DNA of 64,000 nt from Paucibacter sp. KBW04 (GTDB lineage: Bacteria > Pseudomonadota > Gammaproteobacteria > Burkholderiales > Burkholderiaceae_C): contig NZ_QAJN01000008.1 in NCBI RefSeq assembly GCF_003852425.1, forward strand, positions 1 to 64,000. The letters are read 5' to 3'. Below are positions 20,423-27,872 of the stretch, piece after piece. Each line of letters begins with the position of its first letter. Position 1 is the first letter of the stretch. The notes under the pieces were generated by a model that saw nothing but the letters and a program-made list of their open reading frames with translations, ran no database searches and was not told the DNA's origin. A program made the position numbers and the translations under genes.

Positions 20423-20638
20423 ATGAAACCCTCCCCCCTCCGCCGCCTCCTCACCCAACGCGCCGCCAAGCCCGAGCATGCCAATGCTTTAGCCCTGATC
20501 GCCGCCATTGATGCCGGCGGCATCCCCCTGCATCCGGCCAAGGTGAATCAGATTGCAAGGGAGCTGGGCTTGGAAGTTTCGCGAGAGGCGGCGGTGGAGG
20601 ACACGATAGCGCGCATCAGGGCGCGCCTCGTGGCTTAG
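20423..20638 (+). CDS. Small basic protein of unknown function
   Basis: The 71-residue product starts MKPSPLRRLLTQRAAKPEHA and is predicted to be all helical, with no membrane segment. The middle reads ALALIAAIDAGGIPLHPAKV followed by a short helix-turn-helix-like stretch (NQIARELGLEVSREAAVEDT). It might therefore bind DNA, but this is weak. An in-frame TTG at 20396 could extend it by nine residues; the ATG is preferred. It marks the end of the restriction island, next to a convergent housekeeping-type gene. Confidence 0.55.
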   Translation: MKPSPLRRLLTQRAAKPEHANALALIAAIDAGGIPLHPAKVNQIARELGLEVSREAAVEDTIARIRARLVA

Positions 20639-20672
20639 TCGCCGCACCAAGTACCGACGCCTTCACCTCCAA

Positions 20673-21236
20673 CTACTTCGCCTTCCCCCGCCCATACTTC
20701 GCCGTGAAGCTCGCCTTGCCCAGGGAGTTGGCGTTGATCATGAAGCCGGCCAGCGCAGCGGTGGCGTCGGCGGGGAGTTCGAGCTTGTCGGTCTTCAAGG
20801 CGTAGACGGTGAAGACATAGCGGTGCGGCTTGTCACCTTGCGGGGGGCAGGTGCCGCCCCAGCCGGCGACACCGTAGTCGATGCGCACATGGCTGGCGCC
20901 CTTGGGTAGATTGGCGCCGCCCACGGCGCCCGCGTCGGGCGCGAGCGCGTTCACATCGGCCGGGACGTTGATGACGGACCAGTGCCACCAGCCGGAGCCA
21001 GTGGGTGCGTCGGGGTCGTAGACGGTGACGGCAAAGGACTTGGTGCCGGCCGGCGCGCCGCGCCACTCGAGGGCGGGGGATTTGTTCTCGCCGCTGCAGC
21101 CAAAGCCATTGAACTCGAACTTCGCGTCCATCAGCTGGCCGGGCTTGATGTCGGGGCTGCTGAGCTGGAAGCCGGCCGCATGGGCCAAGGTGCTGGCGGC
21201 AAACAATGCACTGGCAAGAATGATGAGCTGTTTCAT
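20673..21236 (-). CDS. Secreted YbhB/YbcL-type (PEBP, Raf kinase inhibitor-like) protein
   Basis: The 187-residue protein begins with a cleavable signal peptide (MKQLIILASALFAASTLAHA) and is followed by the PEBP-like fold of the YbhB/YbcL family. Landmarks are NKSPALEWRGAP, the ligand-site DPDAPTGSGWWHW, and a GGTCPPQGDKPHRYVFTVYA segment with the conserved CPP and PHRY motifs. Bacterial members bind small anionic ligands, but their physiological role is poorly defined. It is monocistronic and convergent with the restriction island. An AraC gene follows upstream in the same orientation after 122 bp. Confidence 0.92.
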   Translation of the reverse strand: MKQLIILASALFAASTLAHAAGFQLSSPDIKPGQLMDAKFEFNGFGCSGENKSPALEWRGAPAGTKSFAVTVYDPDAPTGSGWWHWSVINVPADVNALAPDAGAVGGANLPKGASHVRIDYGVAGWGGTCPPQGDKPHRYVFTVYALKTDKLELPADATAALAGFMINANSLGKASFTAKYGRGKAK

Positions 21237-21358
21237 GGGTGGTGAGCCTCGGGTGAGTGACAGGGATTAAAGCAGGCCGCCATGATGAGGCGCGGCCAGC
21301 AAATCCGCTAGCCCGCGCACTTCATTTGCTGTGCGTGGCGCTCAGACCTCGCAGATGC

Positions 21359-22216
21359 TCAAGGCCTTAGATGCGAGGGTGCAAAGCCGAAGCGCTCGCG
21401 GAAGGCGGCGGAGAAGCGGCTATGCGAGTCGTAGCCGCAGCGCGCCGCCACTTCCGAAACCTGCAGCTCGGGGTCTTGCAGCAAGGCCATGGCGGTCTCC
21501 AGCCTGACCTCGCGCATGCACTGACTGAAGCTGGCCGACTCTTCGGCCAGGCGGCGCTGCAAGCTGCTGGCGCTCAGGTGAAAGGCCTGAGCCACCTCCG
21601 CCAAGGCCCAGGGCGCTTGCGGCCGCTGGCCCACCAGGCGACGCACGCGCTCGGCCCAGCTCATCTCGCGGGCCGGCGCAAAGACCAGGCCGCGTTCGGC
21701 CAACAGCAGCAAGACCTCCAGGGTCCGGTGCTCACACATGGCCGCTGAGGCGGTAGATGAAGCCTCACCCTGCGGCGGCTTCAAGGCCTGGAAGGCATGG
21801 CTGAAGCTGGCAACGAAGTCGTCGTCTGCCTCGGTGCTGGCGCAAGCTTGCACGGCGGGCGTGGCGGCAAATTGGCCGAAGCGCTGATGAAAGCGCTCCA
21901 GCAAGCCCGGCGCAAAACTGAGCACCCGTGCCTCGTAGCGGCCGCCCGCCGGGGGCTCGTTGAGCATGTCCCACTGCGTCAGGCGCGGGATCAGAAAGAC
22001 ATCGCCAGCGCTGAACTGCAGCTCACCCGCGGGCGTCACCAGGCGCTTGCGGCCCGCCATCACCCAGCCAACCAGGTCGTCACGCACCATGGCCGTGCGC
22101 ACCTGATGGCGCACGGCGCTGGAGATGGTTTGGGCACTGGCGTCGAGGAAGCTGGGCAAGGGGCTGTGCATGGGCAAGGCTTGGGCGGCGGAGAAGCAAA
22201 CCGCTGCATTCTCCAC
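21359..22216 (-). CDS. AraC-family transcriptional regulator
   Basis: The 285-residue protein has an AraC_N/cupin-like sensor region (about 20-170; VTPAGELQFSAGDVFLIPR) and two C-terminal helix-turn-helix motifs. The second is clear as VSEVAARCGYDSHSRFSAAF followed by RERFGFAPSHLR. It probably senses a small ligand and controls its own region, and it is divergent from the peptide-synthetase gene starting ~200 bp away, the most likely target. The start is uncertain: a GTG at 22216 gives the full length, while an ATG at 22171 removes 15 residues. Neither has a strong ribosome-binding site. Confidence 0.88.
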   Translation of the reverse strand: MENAAVCFSAAQALPMHSPLPSFLDASAQTISSAVRHQVRTAMVRDDLVGWVMAGRKRLVTPAGELQFSAGDVFLIPRLTQWDMLNEPPAGGRYEARVLSFAPGLLERFHQRFGQFAATPAVQACASTEADDDFVASFSHAFQALKPPQGEASSTASAAMCEHRTLEVLLLLAERGLVFAPAREMSWAERVRRLVGQRPQAPWALAEVAQAFHLSASSLQRRLAEESASFSQCMREVRLETAMALLQDPELQVSEVAARCGYDSHSRFSAAFRERFGFAPSHLRP

Positions 22217-22412
22217 CGCTCGGCTTGAGCCAGGCCAAGCCAGGCGTCAGCCTCAGCAGCTAGATTCCTCACCCAGGCTTGGCCCAGGCCCGCGCGTGCG
22301 CAGGCCCTACCATTGCGACTTGCTAGCAGCCCGCGAAGCTTGTTTCTGCCCGCCTTGCTCGCCTCTTTTTCTTTTTGTCCTTCCATTCGCGCCCTCGCCG
22401 AGCCCACCTTCC

Positions 22413-25400
22413 TTGACCTCCTTGCTGACTTCCGAGCTTCACCATCTCCCGATTCTTCGCGGCCCCGAGCGCCCCAACCTGCTGCGCGCCGAGGTGCTGG
22501 CCGATGTGTTTGAGGCCACGGCCCGGCGCTTGCCCACGCAGATCGCCCTGCGCCAGGGCGAGCAAACGCTGAGCTATGCGGCGCTGGACGCCGCCGCAGA
22601 TCGCGCCGCCTCCGCCCTGATCGCCGCGGGCGTGCTGCCCGGCCAGATCGTGGGCCTGTGGATGCCACGCGGCATGGACCTGCTGGTGATGCAACTAGCC
22701 ATCGCCAAGACCGGCGCGGCCTGGCTGCCTTTTGATGCCGACACCCCGGCCGAGCGGGTCGCCGTGTGCTTGGATGACGCGGACGCGGCCGGCCTCTTGA
22801 GCTGCGCGGCCTGGCGCGAGCGCCTGCCCACGCTGGGCCGCCGCATCTGGGCCGCAGAAGACTTGCAAGCGCCTAGCGACCAGCCCCTGCTGCGCCGCGC
22901 AGGCGCTTTGCCTGAGCACACGGCTTATGTGATCTACACCTCGGGCTCCACCGGCAAGCCCAAGGGCATTGCCATCAGCCAGGGCAGCATCTGCCACTTC
23001 CTGCGCAGCGAGAACGAGGTGCTGGGCGTGCGCAGCAGCGACACGGTTTACCAGGGCTTCTCGGTCGCCTTCGATATGTCTTTCGAGGAGATCTGGATCA
23101 GCTACTTGGTGGGCGCCACGTTGTGGTTGGCGCCGCGCGAGATCGCGGCCGACCCCGACGCCTTGCCCCAGGCCCTGATCGAGCAAGGCATCAGCGTGCT
23201 GCACGCCGTGCCCACCTTGCTGGCCCTTTTCAACCAAGAGGTACCGGGCCTGCGCATCATCAACCTCGGCGGCGAGATGTGCCCGCCCAGCCTGGTGGCA
23301 CGCTGGGCGCGGCCGGGCCGCCAGGTCTTCAACACGTACGGGCCCACCGAGGCCACGGTCTCGGCCAGCCTGGCCGAGCTGCAGGCGGGCGAGCCCGTCA
23401 CCATCGGCCGGCCCCTGCCTAACTACCAGCTGATGGTGATTGCGGCCGATGTAGAGAACGGCCTGCGCCTGCAGCCCCAGGGCGAGACGGGCGAGCTGTG
23501 CATCAGCGGGCCCGGCGTGGCGGCGGGTTATTTGGGCCGGCCGGATCTGACGGAGGAAAAGTTTCTCAGCAACCCCTGGGCCAGCGAGGGCGGGCAAGAC
23601 GCCCGCCTCTACCGCACCGGCGACCTGGCCCGCATCGACGAAGCCGGCCAGATCCACTGCCTGGGCCGGGTCGATGACCAGGTGAAGATTCGCGGCTTCC
23701 GCGTGGAGCTGGGCGAGATCGAGGCCCAGCTGGCCCAGCAGCCTGGCGTGGGCACCACGGCCGTGCTGCTGCGCCGCGATGAGGAAGGGCTGGAGCAGCT
23801 GCTGGCCTATTGCGTGAGCGACGGTTCCGCGCAACCCAGCGCTGCCTCCCTGCGCCAAGCCCTGTCGCAAAGCCTGCCCCCCTATATGGTGCCCAGCCGC
23901 TACGAGTGGCTGGCGGCCATGCCGCGCCTGGCCTCGGGCAAGATCGACCGCAACACGCTCAAGGCCAGGCCTTTGGAAGCGCAGGCGAATGCCGAGGACG
24001 ATGGTTCCGACACGCCGCAGACCGAGGCCGAAGCCGCCTTGTTCGAGGCTTTGAAGCGCCTCTTCCCCGGCCAGGCAATTCGCCGCGAGACGGACTTCTT
24101 CAATGACTTGGGCGGCCACTCTTTGCTGGCTGCACGCCTGGCCTCGGCCCTGCGCGCCCAGGCACGCTTTGCCGGCCTGACGGTGAGCGAGCTCTACAAA
24201 GCCCGCCGCATCGGCGCGATTGCTGCCGTGCTGGAGACCTTGCACGCGCCCGCCGTTAGCAGCGAGCCCACCGCGCCGCCCTGGCAGCCACCGCCGGCCT
24301 GGAAGCGCTGGGCCTGCGGTATCGCCCAGGCCCTGGCCGTGCCGCCTTTGGTGGCCTTGCGCATGGCGCAGTGGCTGGCACCCTTCTTCACTTTTCACTT
24401 CTTCACCGGCGACCCGGCGGATTCGATCCCGGTCGCTGTGGCCATCTCGGTGCTGGTCTTTCTGGGCGTGACGGTGCTGGAGTTCGCCGTCGCCATCGCG
24501 GGCAAATGGCTGATCGCCGGGCGGCTCAAACCGGGCCGCTACCCGCTTTGGGGTGTGAGCTACTTCCGCTGGTGGTTGGCGGACCGCTTGCTGGAGGCCG
24601 CGCCGGTCTACTTCTTCAGCGGCTCCTCGCTCTACGTCTGGTGGCTACGGGCCCTGGGCGCACGCATCGGCGAGGACGTGATCATCGGCTCCATCACCCT
24701 GCGCGCGCCGGAGCTGCTGTCCATAGGCAAGGGCGTCAGCATCGGCAATGCGGTGAATTTTGAAAACGCCCGCGTGCACCACGGCGAGTTGGTCCTTGGC
24801 CGCATCGACATCGCGGACCATGCTTATGTGGGCTCTTACTCGGTGTTGGAAGGCGATACGCAGATCAGCGAATGGGCCCATGTGGACGGCCAGTCCGCGC
24901 TCTGCCAGGGCAGCCGTGTGCCCGCCTACCGCATCTGGGCCGGCTCGCCCGCAAGGGATACGGGCGCCTTCGATCCCGCCAGCTTGCGCCCGCGCCCGCC
25001 CGCCAGCCAGGCTCGCCGTGCGGCGGAGATGCTGTTCTTCATCTTCGGCGCGCTGCTGATCGCCACCCTGTTCTTCCTGCCCGTCTTCCCCACCTTCATG
25101 CTGATGGACAGCCTGGACGAGCTGCCATCGATGAGCTGGTTGCAGGGCGACTTCGTGCCCTTGCAGCTGCTGCACTACTTCTTGCTGGCCCTGCCAGCCA
25201 GCGCGATTCTGATCGTGGCGACGGCGCTTTTATCGGCCGCCATCCGCTGGGGCGTGCTGCCCAAGCTGGTGAGCGGCAGCTGGCCGGTGCACAGCTGGAT
25301 GTATTGCAGCAAATGGCTGGTGAACCAGATTCAGGAATCCAGCCTGCAAGGCCTGCACGGCGTTTACGCGACCGTGTTCGCGCCCTGGTGGTATCGCCTG

Positions 25401-26444
25401 CTGGGCGCGCGCGTGGGGCGCGATGCCGAGATCTCCACCGCGCTGGGCGTGGTGCCGGATATGTTGACCCTGGGCGACGAGACCTTTATCGCCGATGCGG
25501 TGCTGCTGGGCGATGAGGAGATCGACGGCGGCTGGATGACGATGCGACCCACCGTGGTCTCACGCCGCAGCTTTGTGGGCAATGGCGCGTATGTGCCGGA
25601 CGGCACGACCATCCCGGAGAACGTGCTGATCGGTGTGCTCTCCCGCGCGCCCGATGGCGATCAGATGCGGAGCGGTGACACCTGGCTGGGCACGCCGCCC
25701 ATCAATCTGCCGGCGCGTGAGACGGTCTCGGGCCACCCCGAGTCGCTGACCTTCCGGCCCTCGCCCATACGGCGCCTGGCACGCGGCCTGATCGAAAGCT
25801 TCCGCATCGTGGCGCCGCATGCCATCGTGATCGCGGCCGGCTACACCGTGGTGCTGGACGTGATGCCCGATGCCAGCGAGGGCTTGTGGGCCCGCGTGGC
25901 CTGGGATCTGGCGCTGGCGGGTCTGATCTTCGGCCTGGCCGGCTTTGCCTTCGTGGCCTTGTTCAAATGGCTGCTGGTGGGCCGCTACCGCCAACGCGCC
26001 GTGCCCATGTGGACGCCTTTTGTCTGGTTGTCTGAAGCCGCCACCAATCTCTACGAGGGCATTGCCGTGCCCAACTTCCTGCGCTTCTTGCGCGGCACGC
26101 CCTGGCTGCCGCTAACGCTCAATCTGCTCGGTTCCAAGATAGGCCGCGGCGTTTATCTGGACAGCACCGACATCACCGAGTTCGACTGCGTACACATCGG
26201 CGACTACAGCGAGTTCAATGCCCTGACCTGCCCGCAAACCCATTTGTTTGAGGACCGGGTGATGAAGATTGACCATGTGCACATCGGCGCCCGCGTCAAC
26301 GTGGGCCCGCGCAGCACCGTGCTCTACGGCGCCACCGTGGCCGACGATGCGCAGCTAGGCCCCATGACCTTGGTGATGAAGGGCGAGAACATTCCGGCCG
26401 GCTCAGCCTGGAGCGGCTGCCCGGCCGCACCGCAGCGGGCCTGA
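22413..26444 (+). CDS. Pls/PosA-family non-ribosomal peptide synthetase-like protein
   Basis: A ~1343-residue protein with the layout of epsilon-poly-lysine synthetase and PosA relatives. It has an adenylation domain (about 20-530; core motif TSGSTGKPKG near 176), a carrier domain (LGGHSL, phosphopantetheine Ser570), then membrane helices alternating with three left-handed-beta-helix acyltransferase-like domains (about 750-830, 999-1075, 1240-1340). In this family the enzyme joins amino acids into peptides or poly-amino acids without condensation domains. The residue used here cannot be told by eye. The start is uncertain: no ATG fits, and the TTG at 22413 matches the length of relatives, but no good ribosome-binding site is seen. 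Antisense overlap with the AraC gene rules out the earlier ATG at 22125. Confidence 0.88.
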   Translation: MTSLLTSELHHLPILRGPERPNLLRAEVLADVFEATARRLPTQIALRQGEQTLSYAALDAAADRAASALIAAGVLPGQIVGLWMPRGMDLLVMQLAIAKTGAAWLPFDADTPAERVAVCLDDADAAGLLSCAAWRERLPTLGRRIWAAEDLQAPSDQPLLRRAGALPEHTAYVIYTSGSTGKPKGIAISQGSICHFLRSENEVLGVRSSDTVYQGFSVAFDMSFEEIWISYLVGATLWLAPREIAADPDALPQALIEQGISVLHAVPTLLALFNQEVPGLRIINLGGEMCPPSLVARWARPGRQVFNTYGPTEATVSASLAELQAGEPVTIGRPLPNYQLMVIAADVENGLRLQPQGETGELCISGPGVAAGYLGRPDLTEEKFLSNPWASEGGQDARLYRTGDLARIDEAGQIHCLGRVDDQVKIRGFRVELGEIEAQLAQQPGVGTTAVLLRRDEEGLEQLLAYCVSDGSAQPSAASLRQALSQSLPPYMVPSRYEWLAAMPRLASGKIDRNTLKARPLEAQANAEDDGSDTPQTEAEAALFEALKRLFPGQAIRRETDFFNDLGGHSLLAARLASALRAQARFAGLTVSELYKARRIGAIAAVLETLHAPAVSSEPTAPPWQPPPAWKRWACGIAQALAVPPLVALRMAQWLAPFFTFHFFTGDPADSIPVAVAISVLVFLGVTVLEFAVAIAGKWLIAGRLKPGRYPLWGVSYFRWWLADRLLEAAPVYFFSGSSLYVWWLRALGARIGEDVIIGSITLRAPELLSIGKGVSIGNAVNFENARVHHGELVLGRIDIADHAYVGSYSVLEGDTQISEWAHVDGQSALCQGSRVPAYRIWAGSPARDTGAFDPASLRPRPPASQARRAAEMLFFIFGALLIATLFFLPVFPTFMLMDSLDELPSMSWLQGDFVPLQLLHYFLLALPASAILIVATALLSAAIRWGVLPKLVSGSWPVHSWMYCSKWLVNQIQESSLQGLHGVYATVFAPWWYRLLGARVGRDAEISTALGVVPDMLTLGDETFIADAVLLGDEEIDGGWMTMRPTVVSRRSFVGNGAYVPDGTTIPENVLIGVLSRAPDGDQMRSGDTWLGTPPINLPARETVSGHPESLTFRPSPIRRLARGLIESFRIVAPHAIVIAAGYTVVLDVMPDASEGLWARVAWDLALAGLIFGLAGFAFVALFKWLLVGRYRQRAVPMWTPFVWLSEAATNLYEGIAVPNFLRFLRGTPWLPLTLNLLGSKIGRGVYLDSTDITEFDCVHIGDYSEFNALTCPQTHLFEDRVMKIDHVHIGARVNVGPRSTVLYGATVADDAQLGPMTLVMKGENIPAGSAWSGCPAAPQRA

Positions 26445-26448
26445 TCCG

Positions 26449-27027
26449 ATGCCAGCATCGGCTTCGGTCGTCCTCTGGCCCGCGCAAAGGCCTGAGAAGG
26501 CCGCCCAGGCCTTTGTGCTTGCTGTGGCACTGCCACCCACCCTGGCCCGCCCGCAAGCCCGCCTGGCCCTGCGCCAGGCCTTGCTAGAGGCTTTGGCGCT
26601 GCGGCTGGACGTGGCAGCGGATGACTTGCAGCTGGAGACGGTGCCAGGTCTTGCGCCAAGGCTGCTGGGGCAGGGCCGCATCGGCATCTCCTTCAGCCAC
26701 GAGGCGGGCTTGTCGCTGGCGGCGGTCAATCTGCTGGGGCCGGTGGGCGTGGACTTGCTGCGGGACGCGCCAGCCCCGCCCGACTGGCAGGCCGTGGCGC
26801 GCGACTATCTGGGGCCGCAGGCCTTGCTTGGCATGCAAGCACAAGACTTCGGCCCGGCCTGGGCCGCCCACGAGGCGCGGCTCAAATTCCACGGCCAGGC
26901 CTTGAGCGAATGGCGGGCCGCGATGGCCGAGCCCGCATGGCTGGCCAGCTGCCAATGCCATGCCCTGCGCTTGCCGCAGGGCTGGGTGGGCAGCGTGGCT
27001 CTGCCTGCGGGGCAATTGCCGACTTAG
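26449..27027 (+). CDS. Sfp-type 4'-phosphopantetheinyl transferase-like protein
   Basis: The 192-residue protein has the pseudo-dimeric PPTase signatures ISFSHEAGLSLAAV, GVDLL (D102) and WAAHEARLK (138-146, acidic E142 and K146). It would move phosphopantetheine from CoA onto Ser570 of the synthetase encoded four bases upstream, converting it to the active holo form. The second acidic residue of the GVD(I/L)E motif, usually a magnesium ligand, is Leu104 here, so metal binding must differ or activity may be altered. The tight gene coupling supports a dedicated partner. The 102 bases after it hold no clear terminator. Confidence 0.8.
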   Translation: MPASASVVLWPAQRPEKAAQAFVLAVALPPTLARPQARLALRQALLEALALRLDVAADDLQLETVPGLAPRLLGQGRIGISFSHEAGLSLAAVNLLGPVGVDLLRDAPAPPDWQAVARDYLGPQALLGMQAQDFGPAWAAHEARLKFHGQALSEWRAAMAEPAWLASCQCHALRLPQGWVGSVALPAGQLPT

Positions 27028-27129
27028 CGATATCGACGCTCTTAGCATTTCCAGAACACGCGTCTATCCGCTAACCGTCGATGCAGAAAGCAAGGAATTC
27101 CTGCAACAAGGCAAGAAGCTCGCTTGGGC

Positions 27130-27603
27130 TCAGTGCGACAAATCCACCGGCAGCGCCGTGCGGCTCAGCACATGCTGCAAAACAAAGCTGGAGTGCACAC
27201 CGGTGACGCCGGCGATACGGGTCAGACGACCCAACAGCAGAGTCTGGAAATGGTCCATATCGCGGACCACGATCTTGAGTTGGTAGTCGGCCGCCTGGCC
27301 GGTGATGAGCAGGCACTCCAGCACCTCGGGCAGCACGCGAATGGAGGCCTCGAAATTGGCAAAGCGCTCCGGCGTGTGCACATCCATGGAGATATGCACC
27401 AAGGCCATCAGCGAAAGGCCTAGCTTTTTCGCGTCCAGCAAGGCGCGATAGCCGGCGATCAGGCCGGCGTCTTCCAGGGCGCGCACACGGCGCAAGCAGG
27501 GCGAGGGCGAGAGGCCGACCTTGTCTGCCAGGTCTTGGTTGTTGATGCGGCCGTCTTGCTGCAAAACCTCAAGAATCTGCCGATCGATTCGATCCAACTC
27601 CAT
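27130..27603 (-). CDS. Lrp/AsnC-family transcriptional regulator
   Basis: From MELDRIDRQILEVLQQDGRI the 157-residue product has the N-terminal helix-turn-helix (NQDLADKVGLSPSPCLRRVR) and the C-terminal ligand-binding RAM domain (about 65-150), the standard Lrp/AsnC layout. These proteins are amino-acid-responsive regulators forming octamers. The ATG at 27603 is preferred over an upstream GTG/ATG at 27624, since it matches family N-termini. It lies downstream of a TonB receptor on the same strand but behind a terminator, so it is probably transcribed separately. Its target is unknown; amino-acid uptake or catabolism is the family norm. Confidence 0.92.
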   Translation of the reverse strand: MELDRIDRQILEVLQQDGRINNQDLADKVGLSPSPCLRRVRALEDAGLIAGYRALLDAKKLGLSLMALVHISMDVHTPERFANFEASIRVLPEVLECLLITGQAADYQLKIVVRDMDHFQTLLLGRLTRIAGVTGVHSSFVLQHVLSRTALPVDLSH

Positions 27604-27794
27604 GCCAATTGCTCCGACAACCATTGTTTGAGCAATTTTCTGCCAAATTTACTCAAACTCTCGCCATCTTCGCAATTTTCTGCTCGAGCCGGACTTCTAC
27701 ACTGAAATCACTGAAGCAATCACATCCAAGCAGCGAGAACCCAAGCTGGCGCGGGTCGGCCCCATCCATTCAAGCCAACATCCCCGCAAAGCAA

Positions 27795-27827
27795 AAGACC
27801 CCAAACGCCACAAGCGCTTGGGGTCTT
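27795..27827 (-). terminator. Intrinsic terminator of the TonB-receptor gene
   Basis: Perfect 10-bp arms AAGACCCCAA (27795-27804) and TTGGGGTCTT (27818-27827) with a 13-nt loop lie 46 bases past the receptor stop. On the minus strand the stem is followed by TTGC rather than a long T-run, so efficiency may be modest. Confidence 0.7.
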
Positions 27828-27872
27828 GGCTTTTGGGGCCGCGGGCCTCTGCTCAAGGCCCAGGGCAGTGAT

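Noticed and set aside
22125-22412. N-terminal extension of the Pls/PosA protein from the ATG at 22125
   Set aside because: This stretch overlaps the AraC gene antisense and reads as low-complexity sequence; the family N-terminus begins near 22413.
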